A stretch of DNA of 64,000 nucleotides, taken from positions 1,699,001-1,763,000 of the forward strand of contig NC_041779.1 in assembly GCF_900090045.1 (NCBI RefSeq). The letters run 5' to 3'. The notes under the pieces were generated by a model, which saw only the letters and a list, made by a program, of their open reading frames with translations, had not been told where the DNA came from and did not search any database. This document shows, piece by piece, positions 13,386 to 26,830 of this stretch; the stretch's first letter is position 1, and every line of letters starts with the position of its first letter. The position numbers and the translations under genes are program-made. The stretch is from Plasmodium malariae. Its lineage: Eukaryota; Apicomplexa; Aconoidasida; Haemosporida; Plasmodiidae.

Positions 13386-16300
13386 TATGTGTTTTTCTGT
13401 GAAGATGAATTTAACAAATGTAGTGATACATTTATATATATTTTCAACAAGCATAACAATAACTATTTTTATTTTACAAATACACCTATATATACTAGTG
13501 GATTTATCGGGAGACAGTAAGAAGGTACGTTCTTAGTTCTTTTGTTAATTTAAATATTTGACTGTATGAATAAATTTTAATTTGTATTTTAAGGAATGAC
13601 TTTAGCTTAACTAAATATTTTGTTTTTATATATACATGTTCATGTTAAAGTATATTTCATGAATAACATATACATATTTGTTTTAAAATCATTATATAAT
13701 GGAATAATTTGTGTGATATTATTGGAGCGTGGTACTTTCAATCTAAGTAAACATTTTTTTTTTTTTATTAAGTCTAAAATAATTATTCGTTTAAGTTATT
13801 TAAGTAAATGTATTATTATAGTCATGTTAACAATAAATATGGCGTTTTATGCATTCATTTTATGTATATGAATAATTTTTATCACAGTGGGATATATATA
13901 AATTTTTTTTTCACCAAAAAAAGAATGTTAATACATATTCTATAAAATATATATTATTCAAAATGTTTTATAAAAAATGCCAAATGCGAAAATCTTTTTA
14001 AAGCATGTAATATTTTACATGGTTTAAATGTGAAATTGTAAATATATAATGAAATAATGTGCTTCCTAATTATGGAATATTTATAACTGCTTACAAATTT
14101 GTGGATTCTAAATCATTATAAAAATGTAAAGTTTATATAGCATATGTTATATTATTTTTGTATCTAATTGTAATGTTTACTTAGGGTTCCACAAATTACT
14201 TGAATATATATTACAATGAAAATTATAATTATAATTAAATAATTTATATATTTTTTATATCATTAAAAGATAAAATTATTGTACAGTAATTAAGAAAATG
14301 TTAATAGATAATTGGTTGTATTTCTTTCTAAATATCAATTATTAGGGGTTAAATAATGGAAAGTTTATATATAATTTCTTAATATGTTATATGCTGTTAT
14401 TTTTGTATATCAATAATAATTATATTAGATATAGTGAATAATTTAATTCATGTGCTTTGGTAAAATTGATGAATTTAAAACAGTAATATACTTATTTTAT
14501 TAATAATATATATAACTTATTTTGTTTTATATATAAGTTCTTTTAATTTTTTTAATATGTTTCTTGGTTGAATTGCTTTCTAAACTTATTATAATAGTAA
14601 TTGGTTACTTACTACATTACCAACTAAACAAGGATATCAGCTGATACGAATTACGATAAATGTTCAATTGTTATTATGAATTCAACTATTTTTAAGATGT
14701 TTTAATTTTTTATTAATTTTTATAAATATACTAAATTCTTAAATTTTTTAATAATATATATTCTATATATTACCTAATAAATAAATATATTGGGATGTTT
14801 TTCTTAGGTTAATTTTAATTTTGTTTATTTTATAAATTATAGAATGTGAAACATGATATAAAGGTATATAAATATATTTTAAATATAGTACTAGCATGTG
14901 GGGATTAAATATTTTATTGAAATATTTATGTATGTCTATTACTGGATACATATTCCTTGTAAAGTATTGAAAAGAAAAATATGTTATATTAAGAATATTT
15001 TAGAAAATGAAAAATTATTAAATTATATACACTGATAATAATTTTTATGCTTTAGTTTTATATATAATATATCTATACAAGTTATTTTATTTCAAGATAG
15101 ACAATACTTATAATATACAAGCTTTATTATTCTGATTAAATCATATAAAAATATTTATTAAACATCTATTAACTCAAAATTGCACAATACGTAACAAAAT
15201 AAGATAGAAAAAATATTTTTTCACATGGGATAAGAACAAATATTTGAATATAATTTATTTATTAAAAGGTTTTATATCCTTAAGTTGTAATGCTATTTTA
15301 TCTGTTTACCTCTTTAAATGATCAGAAGAATATGATCATAATTTTGTGTACATTTTTATTGAATCATTTAATAGTAATTTAACTGAAAAATTCATGTTTC
15401 TTTATTTTCAACATGTTAATATATATACGAAAAAAGGTCATAGAAATCCATAATATATTTAAAAATGGAAAAGGAACTGTTTTATGGAGTAAATAAGTAG
15501 CCTTAATGATATACACTCATTTCATTAATAATATTTTTAAATGAAAGACTTTTTCAAATTAATGTAATATATTCTTTTTATTATTTAATATTTGTTTATT
15601 TTTCTAATAAAAATGTATAATTCATTAAATAGCTTTTACTATATATATATTTATTTATTTTCACCACTGATATATAACTAGCGAAGAAATTCAGCGATCA
15701 TAAAACATTGTACGCGTAGTAAATAAAAGTATAATCAAAAGAATTTAATTACTATGCTGAGTAATCTAAATTAAGAAAAGTAGTTTCATATGATAAGAAT
15801 TTAGTTTACATTTTAGTAATACAAATGTATGAAGTATACATTAAAATTGCGTCAATATATAATTTGCATATCATTTAAAATATTTAATTACAGTTAAAAA
15901 ATATATATATATCTTCTATATTTTTTCAAATTTTTTACTGGCAAAAATTTATTTCATACATTATAAATAATATAATATTTAATTATATTTAAATATGATT
16001 GTTATTTTAACTGTAATATAAAAATACATTATAACAATTTCCACTTCAAGGATATCTGAATACATATTCTTAGACTAAATATAAAATATGGATGATGAAA
16101 ATGGATTTTTTCTTAGTTTATTATGTTATCTTTCAACAAAAACGATTATCTGTAATAATATGCTTCATATGACTAAGACAAGTTGAAGTTTTTGCTAATA
16201 TATTAAATTTGATGATTTTCTAAATATACTAACTTATTAATATATTATTTTTTACTATATGAAATAATTTAATTTATTACCAAAAATACATAAATTTTAT

Positions 16301-18739
16301 TAAAAATAAATCAATAATATTACAATAGTTATTTAAAAAAAAATTTTTTTTTTATCATTTTCCACCCGATCTTTCTACCATTAAAAGGTACAAGAAGAAC
16401 ATCATAAAGAAGAATTTTTAACTTAAATTGTAATGATTAATTATTTTGGTGTGTACTTTTTATCGATATATGATTTATATGAAATAGTATATATGAAAAA
16501 ATGAAAATTATAAAAAAAATTACATATATAATAATCATTATAAAATAATTATTTTTATAAATTATTAAAATAATAATTTAAAAAATGCAAAAGTACAAAC
16601 AATCTTGTAAGATAAAATATTAACCATACATGAAAAGGCAAAAAAATTAAAAAATAATTTAGGAAAAGTATTTATCAAAATAATTAAATTATTTTATTAT
16701 AATTATGCGGCATTTATTGTAATATTATTAGATTATTAAGTATGATCTCATGAATAAAAAAAACAAGCCACTTAATTAGAACAGTTACTAATGTCTTAGA
16801 ATGAAATATATAAAATAAGAAGTAAACCATATAGATGAAAATTAAGGTAAGAAATCCTTTAAAAATATATAAAATATAATTTTTTTTTTTTTTTGTTCAT
16901 AGAGAATTTTAGTATTAAATATTTATTTATTCTTTTATGTTAGCTTTATTAAGAAAACATAATCTTATACGTATTTATATTTTATTACAAATAAGTTATA
17001 AATGTATGAACAAAGTAAAGCATTATATTTATAGAGTAAAATGGAAATACATATGTATAAAATAAATAACAATAGCAAAAAATAAAAAAACGAATAAATA
17101 ATAATAAATAAAATAATTAATTTCTTCTATTCTATGCGTATCTTACAAGGAGAAGTAATTTCATTTAACCATATATATATGAATAATATTAATTCCTACT
17201 TAGCTTTGAAGAGCAATATATTTATTAAACACGATTATAGCCATAACCTTAAATTACAATATTTTATACGTATGAATATATAAAATTCTGGATTTTAAAG
17301 GAATATATACATAAACATTCTAAAATATTATTTAATGTTTTCATAATTCATTGTTATAATTAGTTATATTTTAGTTCATTTATCATTAGAGGAAAAAATA
17401 TTAGAAATAATAAAAAATACTTATATATTTTTTAACGTAATAATGATGTTTTTAGACACTATTTTTGGATCTATTAAACATTTAAAACAAACATAGTAGT
17501 TTCCTAAAATAATTAATATATTGTATGGAGGTAATATTAATACTTTTTTAGTAAAATAAGAAATAATATTTTTATTAAACTGCATAGATAAATGCATTAT
17601 TAGCCTTCTTTTTAATGAAATTAATATATATTTCGGTTTCTTAAAAAGTCTTATTAAAAATAATTCTTTTTATTTTTACTTTTGCATATAAATATGCTGA
17701 TGTGTAGTAAAATTTTCATTATGAGTTCCGAGATATTCAATAATAAATGAAATCTTGAGTTATAACTTAGTGAGTTGATTAATGAAGTTGAAGAAATTTT
17801 CATTTATAATGGACGCCTTAACAAATAATGAAACTATAATAATAATAAATATACTATAAGTAATATTATTGTGTTATTAAAAACTATTTGCTCTCTATTT
17901 TTTATTTAAACTTCTTTTTATATTACTCTTTTATTTATATTTTTTTAATTTTGGTTATATGCGTTCCTTTAATGATGATAATGCAATTCTGTAGTATTAT
18001 TGTACTATCCGCAATACTATACATAAATAGTTTTAAAGGAATAATTACTTCAACGAAAAGAATATTTAGTATTTTTATTATATAACCATCATTAGACATA
18101 TACAAATGTTTATAATTGCAAAAATGCTTACAGGCCCATAAATCAGTATGCATATAATTTTCAACTTGTTATATTAATAATATTATTTACTACTAAAAAT
18201 AGTGTAATAATAATGAATCGTTACATATATATATTAAAGATTTACTATGCTACGATCCTTCTTTTTTACTATTTCCTATTATACTTCTTAAACATTAAAG
18301 TTATTTTATCTTCAATTAAAAATGTTAAAATAACAAAAACTATACAATCATATTTTATTCTATAGAATAAATTCAGTTAAAATTTACATTGAGAAATTTG
18401 TAAATAAATGTAAATATCAATAAGAAAAAAACATAATACGTGTCATTTATAAATAAGTTGTCATTATTTATGCATGAAAATTTATATATGTATGATATTA
18501 ATCATTTCATGTACTGTGTACTTTGTAAAATTGAAGGGAAACTATGGAAATAGATGAAGTATTTTTCATTTATTTTCATTTTTTATAGATATAATAATTT
18601 ATTCTCCTTTATTTTAATACTATTTTTTTATTAAAAAAAATGATTAAATTTATTCTGTATAAGTATTTATGGGTTTACGCAATCGATATTATTTATTAAA
18701 TATTTAAGACGAAATATTACAAGATTTATCCAGGAAAAA
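13386..18739. other. 3' flank then long gene-poor stretch
   Basis: 13386-14450 aligns with 41684-42780 and includes the shared downstream element near 13911. From about 14.5 to 18.7 kb I see only AT-rich non-coding DNA with poly-T and poly-A runs. No convincing exon, RNA gene or repeat was found there. A short open stretch near 17888-18085 is hydrophobic but has no family resemblance. Confidence 0.55.
13911..13945 (+). promoter_or_regulatory. shared downstream element (possible 3' UTR end)
   Basis: Reads TCACCAAAAAAAGAATGTTA, about 526 bp after the stop of the 12.43 kb gene. A matching sequence stands near 42220 after the duplicate gene, with related sequence 550-570 bp after the 25.25, 50.15 and 53.62 kb genes. 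It may relate to 3' end formation; this is inference. Confidence 0.35.
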
Positions 18740-20331
18740 GGTATAAAATAAATTAAATAATCCAGAAATTAATTTAGTTAATAAAAGTTTTTGTAAAGAA
18801 TCGAATTATGAAAAATGAATTGACAAAAATGCTAGTTTTAATCTTTGTAAAAAGGTTGAAGTTTAAAATATATATCCAAAATTGGAAAATTAATATATTT
18901 TTCTAATCTGAGTAAATCAGAAGACTGTTATAACCGTTGTTCACATTATAAAAACTAGGTATAGGAAGAAATATGGAAATTGTTTAAAACATATTTGTCA
19001 CATACTAATATTTGTAACATAGTTACAGCTTTTAGTAATTTGCAGACATCTATTATAACGAATCAGGAATTTTATAGTTATTATGATTTTGGTCATAATA
19101 TCAAAGAGGAGCTGAATTATAAAATGAAGGAGAAACGTTTGAATCATTATTTTAGAAATCATAATTGCTTTAAATGTAAGTATGGGATTATGTTAGAATT
19201 GATAAACATAAACAATAACTTAAGTCTATCTGTAATCTATTTAAAAGAGAGAAGATTGAATATTGCTGACATAAAATGTCGAAGTGTCTAAATTATTTTT
19301 TGGAATGTGATTATAAGTTTGATCAAAATAAAATCTTATCTGGATTAGGATCTAAAAACAGTGGAAATTGTAATGGATTACAAAGAATTGTTACAGCTGA
19401 AATCAGTGGAAAAATCAGGAACCAAACCTTTAGATCCTGAATTATTGAAAACGTTTTATGTAACATAAGGCAATACATTTGACGATGACAAGAGGTTACG
19501 TTGTATTTTTGCAGCATTCTCTGTGAGAACCCGTAGTAATGGTACTGGAATTAAAACTAATGGACAAGGGAAAGTTAGGAATCCTTAGGGAATTCCAGTT
19601 GCAGTATTCACAACAGTTTCACCAGGATCTTAATTGACAACGAAAACAGCTTCATCGAGAGAAATGGAAGCAACACTACGAGCAGATTCAACAGAAGGAA
19701 ATCAGACGAAAATTCTTAGAGCTCACTAAGTAGAACTTCAAACTGCAACAAATCAGAACAAAGTGAATTATATCATTCCCAAGGAAGTAGCTAAAATATT
19801 TTCTTATTACAAAGGAATAAATGAAAAAGTTAAATGGAAATTTAGGTATGAAAATAGCAACCTGATCCAAAGTAACAGGAGAATGATAACTTTCGTATTT
19901 TCAAATAATTTAAATTCTTGTATAAAACAGGTATTGCTAGAAAAAAAAAAGGGATCAACTGTAAACCAAATTATACATGAAGTATCATGATACTCCGAAG
20001 CATTAAAAGTATTTAAAAATGTAAAAGAGAAAAAGAAAATGAAAGAACAAGAGCGCAAAAATCAGCAACATTTAGAGTATCAGGAAGTAGATCTTTAGAA
20101 ACAGTAATCGATACTGTATCTAAATAAGCTATGATTACTAGAATGGGAATTTCATATATAAAAGCATTTCTTAGAATTATGAATACTTCTCGTAATACTG
20201 TTGATACAAAATCTAGTATATTAAACAATATGGTTTTCCGTGTTTTTCTTTTGTTTTCCTATATAAATGGAGAAATTTTGGTTTTTTTCCTTTTTAGAAA
20301 AGTAAATACTAAATTATATTTTGTTTTATGA
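18740..20331 (+). pseudogene. pir: pir variant-antigen pseudogene
   Basis: Recognised from pir-family signatures in broken frames. These are N-L-C-K-K-V-E near 18845, then D-C-Y-N-R-C-S-H-Y-K-N-(stop)-V-(stop)-E-E-I at 18925-18973, where TAG codons at 18956 and 18962 sit at the conserved W and Y of the pir Y-W-x-Y-x-E-I motif. Then come K-E-K-R-L-N-H-Y-F-R-N-H-N-C near 19126-19170 and, after a frameshift, F-L-E-C-D-Y-K-F-D-Q-N-K-I-L near 19300, the pir C-D-x-K-[YF]-x-P-x-x-L-L motif. Downstream (about 19330-19760) is a GC-richer stretch encoding a Ser/Thr/Pro/Gly-rich segment with further stops, as in the variable region of pir proteins. A degraded hydrophobic end near 20230-20320 may be the membrane exon. 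PIR proteins are variant proteins of the infected red cell surface; this copy is dead. Confidence 0.8.
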
Positions 20332-21959
20332 ATATATTATAAGTTTCTACTTATAATATATCTCTTTTAGAATTATGTATTTGTAAAATAATTATATTAT
20401 ATTTGTGTTTTGCTTACTTAAATTAAATATTTTTAATAAGCACATATCATAATTTCAAACTAAATATATACATTATTTTACCCTCTAAATTTACGTAAAT
20501 AAAATATATATATTGATATTTATTTAAATATTAAAACAAAAGATTTATGCATAAGAAGAAATATTTTCTATTTTTAAAAACAATTGTTCATATATATAAA
20601 CAATATTTTACTAAGATTTGTATGGCTATTAAATAATTAAAAGAAAACAGAATAATCTCTTTGTTAAATCTACGAGTATAATGGCCAATTTATATGACAC
20701 TGATACAATTATATAATGGATTTAAAAATGAAAATTTATAGGAATGTCATTTGTACATATAATGTAGGATTTCGTTAGAAGCGACTTGTTAGTAATATAT
20801 AATATATTCTTTAAAATTTTTATGATTATTCTATACAACATTATTAGAGCTTTATTAATATAAAGCTAAAGTTTAATTAATAAATAGTTGAATGTTATAT
20901 ATATTTTTTTAGTTTTTAAAATTAGTAAATATTCTAATTCAATACATAGATAGATAAAGTGTTATTGCTTTTTATATATAATCTCAACTCTGATTACAAT
21001 TACTTTTTATTTGATTGAAATATTTTAAAAGTTATGTCTACTATGGGAGAGGAAGTATTTTTAAATTCTTACTTATTGATAAAAAAGAGTTATGATCATT
21101 TTAATATATGACTGTTATATTTTTCTTGAAGCTAAATAATTATTTTTTCTTGAGCAGAAAAAATTATCATAATAGAGAATAAATTGTAACTTTTTGTTAT
21201 CTATTAGTTCTATTTCACATATTATTTTTATTTATACAGTGAATTGTATAAAAAAGATATATATTTGAAAATCAAATTGTATTTTTTTAATTTATTTTAA
21301 AGTTTTTATTTTTAAAAAATATTTTTAAATATATTTTATAACAATATTTAAAATCCCCGTGTAGTGCATTTGTATCTGGTAGGTAAATAGTCTCACATTT
21401 TCAAATGTATATTATATATTATAGTAACTTATCTATTTATACATGAGTATGATTTTTAAAGAAGTGAAATTTAAAGATAATTTTAAATTATGTTATGGTA
21501 ATTTAATATAATAATATTCATAACTTCTCGTAAGATAATTATATAATTGAAATTTTTTATATAAAGTTAATTATCCTTTTTTTATCTAATTTTTGTATTC
21601 GCGATGGAATTAAAGAAAAAACTATTTATCATGTTCATTAAAATATTTTTATATACGTTAATATTAATTTAAGTAATTTAATATTATTTATGATAATATT
21701 TAATGTGAACGTGTTAGAATATCGTGCAATAAAATTTAAAATGCCTTTTTTATTATAGTTATAAATCAATGAAACTAACTAATAGGAATAATGCACTCTT
21801 ATATTATTAAAGAAGGTGCATTAAAATAATCCATAGAAATTGTATATTAATTTATAATGTTTGTTAAAACTCAAATTAACTTATTTATATATACTTCTTA
21901 TACTATTAGGAAAATATTTTGAAGGTTTTATATTCATATGAAAAATATAATGAATACAA
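20332..21959. other. intergenic, nothing recognised
   Basis: AT-rich sequence between two pir pseudogenes. No coding segment was recognised. Confidence 0.55.
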
Positions 21960-23290
21960 CATTGTTTCAGTGATAAGGTTGTTAATAAATATTATGGTGA
22001 AATGGTTGTATTTGAAACAAATGGATACATGAGAAAACAATGTAAAAAGATTGCAAGAAATTATTAGGATATCATTAAAACAAAGAAAAAAGAAAAAATT
22101 GCATAAATGTTCTAGTGTATGCTTGAATTAGTGGTTATATGATAAAATATTATAAGTTTTTAAAAATAAATAACACAAAAATTTTGTGTAATAAATTGAT
22201 AATGAATTTAAAAAAATACCAAATTATTATTGTTTTGAACTATAATAATGTCTTTGTTCGTTTGATATTGATTATTTTAATTTAGATTATTGGTTGGAAG
22301 TGAAATATTTATATGATTATTTAAAATTATATGATACTATTGAAAATAAATAGAATTCTGAAATTGTTCATTGCGAAAAAATTAAAAAATAACTTAATTA
22401 TATTAATGAAATGTTTAAAAATCATATAAACCAAGAGAACTACTGTTATTATTGGAGAGAGTGTGAAAAATATTTTGATTGTGATAGTAAGTATAGTCCA
22501 AGGAAATTATTATCTAAGTAATAACTGCAATTAATCACACTATTACTCAGAAAATATTGAAAATAAGAGCACTGAACAATCCTCTGAATTATTAGGATCC
22601 AATATCAGAAATTATGAGTGCATTTAATTTTTTTAAGTATAAGCAACTGCATGATAAGGGATATGCGTTATGTAATTTAACTCCAATAATTAAGTAATAT
22701 AAAAAGGTAAATCCAGGTTACAGAAGCCAAGAAACAAATAATAATGGAAAGTTTTTATTTGTTGGTGTAATTTCAGAAAAATGAGAAATTTCAGATATGA
22801 ATTGTTTAGATGATGAGGATTATTCAGATGCAGCAATTCATAAATTTCTTAATAAATTGGGAAATGAAGATCTTAGTAATATGTTTAAAGAAAAAGGACC
22901 TTGTTCGAAATTCACATTACGAGAAGGCAGTGATCATTACAAAGAGACAGATTAATGCTGTGAAAAAATACTTGGACTAAAGAAAGAAATGCCTATGGAG
23001 ATAGAAAGAATTAAAATTAAAAGAAATAAAGAAACCGAAAAATTTAGTTATTTAGTAACAGTTAATAAAGTATTATATAGTATAAATTCTCTTTCTTCTG
23101 GTAATTTAGGAAGCTCACAGAGTATAACTAAACCAGTTGTAATACATAATATACAGGAAAAATAATTAAATCTGTTGATAATTCCATAAAAACAGATAAT
23201 ATAACTTAATCGGTTCTTATATTAATTTATTTGCTAGTTTCCTTAGGTTTTGGAATAAGTTTTCCGTTTTTCCTTTTTTATAATGTATAA
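21960..23290 (+). pseudogene. pir: pir variant-antigen pseudogene
   Basis: Starts after a TTTCAG acceptor-like site near 21970. Signatures: C-K-K-I-A-R-N-Y near 22040, then C-L-N-(stop)-W-L-Y-D-K-I at 22120-22149 with TAG at 22129-22131 replacing the Tyr of the pir N-Y-W-L-Y-D-[KQ]-I motif. D-Y-L-K-L-Y-D-T-I-E follows near 22315 and E-C-E-K-Y-F-D-C-D-S-K-Y near 22460-22515. Further downstream (22740-23150) is a mostly open variable segment including F-L-N-K-L-G-N-E-D-L-S-N-M-F with two stops. A hydrophobic stretch at about 23215-23280 is in place of the membrane helix. At least one frameshift and several stops make it non-functional. Its order and spacing match a pir gene of ordinary length. 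Confidence 0.82.
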
Positions 23291-24451
23291 AAAATCGATT
23301 TTAATATATAAATTATTTATGTTATTATAATTTATTTACAAAAATAAATTATAAATATAAAATAAATATACATGTTATATTCTTTTCTAATATATATTAG
23401 TTTTCTCACTTGTATAATAGTTAGGTATAACACTGCTAAGGAAAGGAAAAAATAAGGATAGGAATCATACTACAATTATGCACGAATTATAAGGGAATAT
23501 TTTACAATCTTATCAGATGCATTTGAAAAGAAGGCGATATTGTTATTCTTATCATCTTCAATGAAATATTCCCAGACAGCTACATATATAATGTCAAGTG
23601 ATTTAGAAATAATGTACTAAGACAATAGATTATGTTTGCCATATATATTTCTATATAATACGAACTAGATAAAAAATTAAAAAGGCGATAACTTTAAATA
23701 TAATAAATTTTGTTTTGAACATTTACATCTATATAAACTTTTTTGTACATTTTTATATAATATATTAATTTGAATGTTTTATTTATTATTATACAGTTTT
23801 TATGGAATAACATAATTTCCTTTTTGTTTAATTATTTATTATATTTTTTATTTTTCGTTATAAGAAACTTTGAAAAATAAACTAGTATCAAACTAATATA
23901 TTTAATAATGAGTTATCTTTAATATTTAATAACTTCTGATTATTATATTATTTCAGAATATATATCAATATAAGGTTAATTAATTTAAGTTTTTTGTATT
24001 GTATTAATATAGTAGACTAGAAGTTTATGGTTTATAATTTACTATTCTGGTGTAGTGTTCATTTTATGGAACTCAAGTGGTAAACATTCATTAGAATAAT
24101 ATTTATTTATAGTAACTCTAAGTAGAAGTTATTTATTATTTAGTACTACAATAATGTATAAATAAGTGAAAGGATATTAACACTTGTTATTTTATTAATG
24201 GTATTACATAATTCTTGATTTTATTCTATTGTATAAAAATTACTTAAATTTATATGGTAAAATAAAATGATAGAAAAAAAAGATATTTATTTTTATTTTA
24301 AACCGAATAATACAAATACCTTACTGAATTAAAGTTATAAGTATCTTTATACATATTATACAAGTGTGACCTTTTTTTTTTTATTTTTTAAATGTTTGTT
24401 ATAAATATATATAATTATAAAAAAGTGAATTAGAAGAATTTAAAAAATTTT

Positions 24452-24475
24452 CATTTCAGTAATTATACGAATTAA
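24452..24475 (+). promoter_or_regulatory. shared distal upstream element
   Basis: A degenerate copy (TTTCAGTAATTATACGAATT), 802 bp before the fam-m start at 25254. Confidence 0.3.
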
Positions 24476-24846
24476 AATTAACTAAAAATTTTAATTCTCA
24501 TATGTTATGTTAAAAAAATAAAGAAGCAGTCATATTGCATTAAAATATACATGTTAACATAATGTGGATATTTTATTATTAATAAGGTTTCTTAAATATA
24601 ATATACATTTCATAATAATTTATATCATTGCATAGTAACATATGAATTTGTTTTAACTAATATACCGCATAAATTTGTATTAATATTGATTATATCATTT
24701 ATTATTGTTATACGGGTTAATTTTTTTATTAGAAATAATAATTATTTCCTAAATATAATTTATATAAATTAGAATAATTAATATTAAAACATCCCCAATA
24801 TTAGTAATTGTGCTCTTAATATATAGCATAATAGAACAATAAATTA

Positions 24847-24873
24847 TCTCTATTTTCTACATTCTATAAATTG
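24847..24873 (+). promoter_or_regulatory. shared proximal upstream element
   Basis: Reads TCTCTATTTTCTACATTCTA, 407 bp before the start at 25254. A looser match than the copies at 12007 and 53157. Confidence 0.3.
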
Positions 24874-25253
24874 AGTGTTCCAAAGTATTGAAAATTATAT
24901 ATATATTTTTTTTTTTTTGAAAATCTTAAATAAAATTATTTAGTTGCACCATTATATAATTATATTATATATTTATAATACATATTAATGAATTTATATT
25001 ACCATGTTCTAATTGTTTTTTGCTTAAAATATATCATTAGGATAAAAATTATGTAATTTATATTTTTATTGATTTGTTTTTTATGTAAGTTGTGAATAAC
25101 TTTATGGTTATATATATTTTATTATATTTTTTCGGTAATATATATAAAAATTAAATTGAATAAGTAAATATAGTATCTTTTATAATCGAAGGAATATTAT
25201 AATAATGTTTATTTTTTTCTTGTAGATTATATTACAATACTGAGATGTATAAT

Positions 25254-26242
25254 ATGGAAAAAAAAATTAAGTTACTTTTCTTTATTAAAGTTTACATCTT
25301 AATATTTTTAAGTTGGATAGGTTTTTTGTCCAGTAATATAGTATGAAAATATTATTTGAGAATACTTATATTATATATATTTTTTGTGTTTTATTTTCAT
25401 TAATACTGTTTTTTGGGATGACAATATTTATTCATATAAATAATGAATATATATTTGTTCTTTAGAATAAATTCGAGAAATCCACATATAAGAAACACAG
25501 TAGTAGTAGTAAATTAAATAATGGAACTTACAGATTGCTTGCAAAATATAAAGGGGGTAAGAATTTAAATATTTTATGTTCAAAAGAAAAGTTACCAAAT
25601 AATGTGGTGGATGAAGTAAAAAATATATCTATTAATGAAAAACGGGAAATAGGGATACAGGAACTGTCAAATAGAAGTTCAGTGAATAATAGGGGAAGCT
25701 ATAAGCACGATAAGAAAAACAAATCTTGCATGTTAGTGACAAAAAAATATTCCCATTTAGAAAAAAAAATATTCAAAGAACTTGATTTTGAAGATTTTCT
25801 TAAAAACAATAGGACAATTATTGATAAGACTTACAAAAAAATAATACGTAAAAAATGCGGATTAAGACTTGCTTTGCCTGTAATTCTGCTTTTATTTTTC
25901 TCAGTATCTCCAATATTAGAATATTATTGTGGTTATGGTCCTTTGTTAGGGATGTTTAAGCTATTATATATTATTTTTCCTGGTGGGTGGTATCTTACTT
26001 TACACAAATTTTTGAAGAAATCTCCTTTATTTTTCCTGTTCAAGTCAGCGGAAATCGAGGTTACGCGGATTATAGTGACGAATAAAGAAATCTTAGGGGA
26101 TTACGTTTATGTTGAGAGTTTTTTACGTTTTCTAATGTATATAGTACCACTTATTATATTAGGTTTTACTCTTATATTAGCTGTTGTTTATTACCATAAA
26201 AAAGTTAAAAAGTATCAAAAAATTAAGTTCAGGAAAGGATAA
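25254..26242 (+). CDS. fam-m: fam-m exported protein (two exons)
   Basis: Exons are 25254-25340 and 25466-26242 (GTATGA donor, TTCTTTAG acceptor, phase 0), 287 aa. An upstream in-frame ATG at 25245 would add three residues; 25254 gives the family start M-E-K-K-I-K. Exon 2 begins N-K-F-E-K-S and carries G-T-Y-R-L-L-A-K-Y (about residues 49-57). The fam-m core follows: K-K-Y-S-H-L-E-K-K-I-F-K-E-L-D-F then E-D-F-L-K-N-N-R-T-I. The first helix is at about 163-182 and the second at about 249-272, with tail Y-Y-H-K-K-V-K-K-Y-Q-K-I-K-F-R-K. fam-m proteins are two-pass, predicted-exported P. malariae proteins of unknown function. The fifth PEXEL position is Lys, so the export motif is degenerate. The relative at 53.62 kb shares the same core. 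Confidence 0.9.
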
Positions 26243-26800
26243 AATGAATAATAAGTAATATATTCTTTTGTATAAAGAATCTTTTAACATTTAAAAATTC
26301 CTTTATTTCCATTAGAGATGAGACTAGAAAAAATTCACAGAATTGCTTTAATTTTATGAATGTTACTATTTATACCTGTACTTTTTTTTATACAGTAAAA
26401 AATGTTCTTAGCATTTATGTAAATTTAAAAATTACAGATTTTTTAAAAGTATATTTTAATAAATTGTTTCTATTACATTAAGAATTATGTATTAATATAT
26501 ATATTTACGTATATTAACAGGATTTTATAAAAAAACGTTTTTTGTTTATTGAAATTTATATATTATAGGACGATTCACATAACAATATTGAAGTGGTATG
26601 CTAATTTACATTTGAAACATAATAAATATACTTTCTATTTTTTAACTGGTTGCAGTTTAATATTATTATTTGCTGACACAATTAAAGGTAAAGTATAATT
26701 ATTTTTAAATTAAAGATTATTTGTCTTTTTTAATTTTTATGAAACCATGTGAAGGAATATTGTTGCACTGATATATATATTTATATATATATGTTTTCTT

Positions 26801-26830
26801 AAAAAAAGAATGTTTATTCCATAATATATA
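26801..26830 (+). promoter_or_regulatory. shared downstream element (possible 3' UTR end)
   Basis: Reads TAAAAAAAGAATGTTTATTC, about 559 bp after the fam-m stop, matching the element near 13911 in sequence and spacing. Confidence 0.35.

Larger units (their letters stand above)
1000..14450. repeat. segmental duplication, copy A (partner near 29.1-42.8 kb)
   Basis: Coding and non-coding landmarks recur in the same order about 28.2 kb downstream: exon 1 at 1055 and 29216, the segment at 2430-2720 and 30640-30950, dead-gene exon 1 at 5559 and 33871, gene starts at 9480 and 37765, and 12430 and 40726. The offset drifts only from about 28160 to 28312. Intergenic DNA is visibly alignable, so this is a block duplication rather than independent family members. 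Boundaries are approximate and read by eye. Confidence 0.85.
23291..25253. other. intergenic, 5' region of fam-m gene
   Basis: AT-rich and without coding segments. Contains the shared upstream elements near 24452 and 24847. Confidence 0.6.

Noticed and set aside
13620..13871. 83-codon open frame downstream of the 12.43 kb gene
   Set aside because: The aligned sequence in the duplicate block (about 41930-42180) is interrupted in that frame, so it is not maintained as coding.
16360..16425. Possible cytoplasmic-tail exon (basic, reads K-R-Y-K-K-N-I-I-K-K)
   Set aside because: No acceptor AG or upstream membrane exon; too short to assign.
17888..18153. Hydrophobic open frames on both strands
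   Set aside because: Composition-driven Phe/Ile/Leu-rich translation of AT-rich DNA, with no splice sites or family motif.
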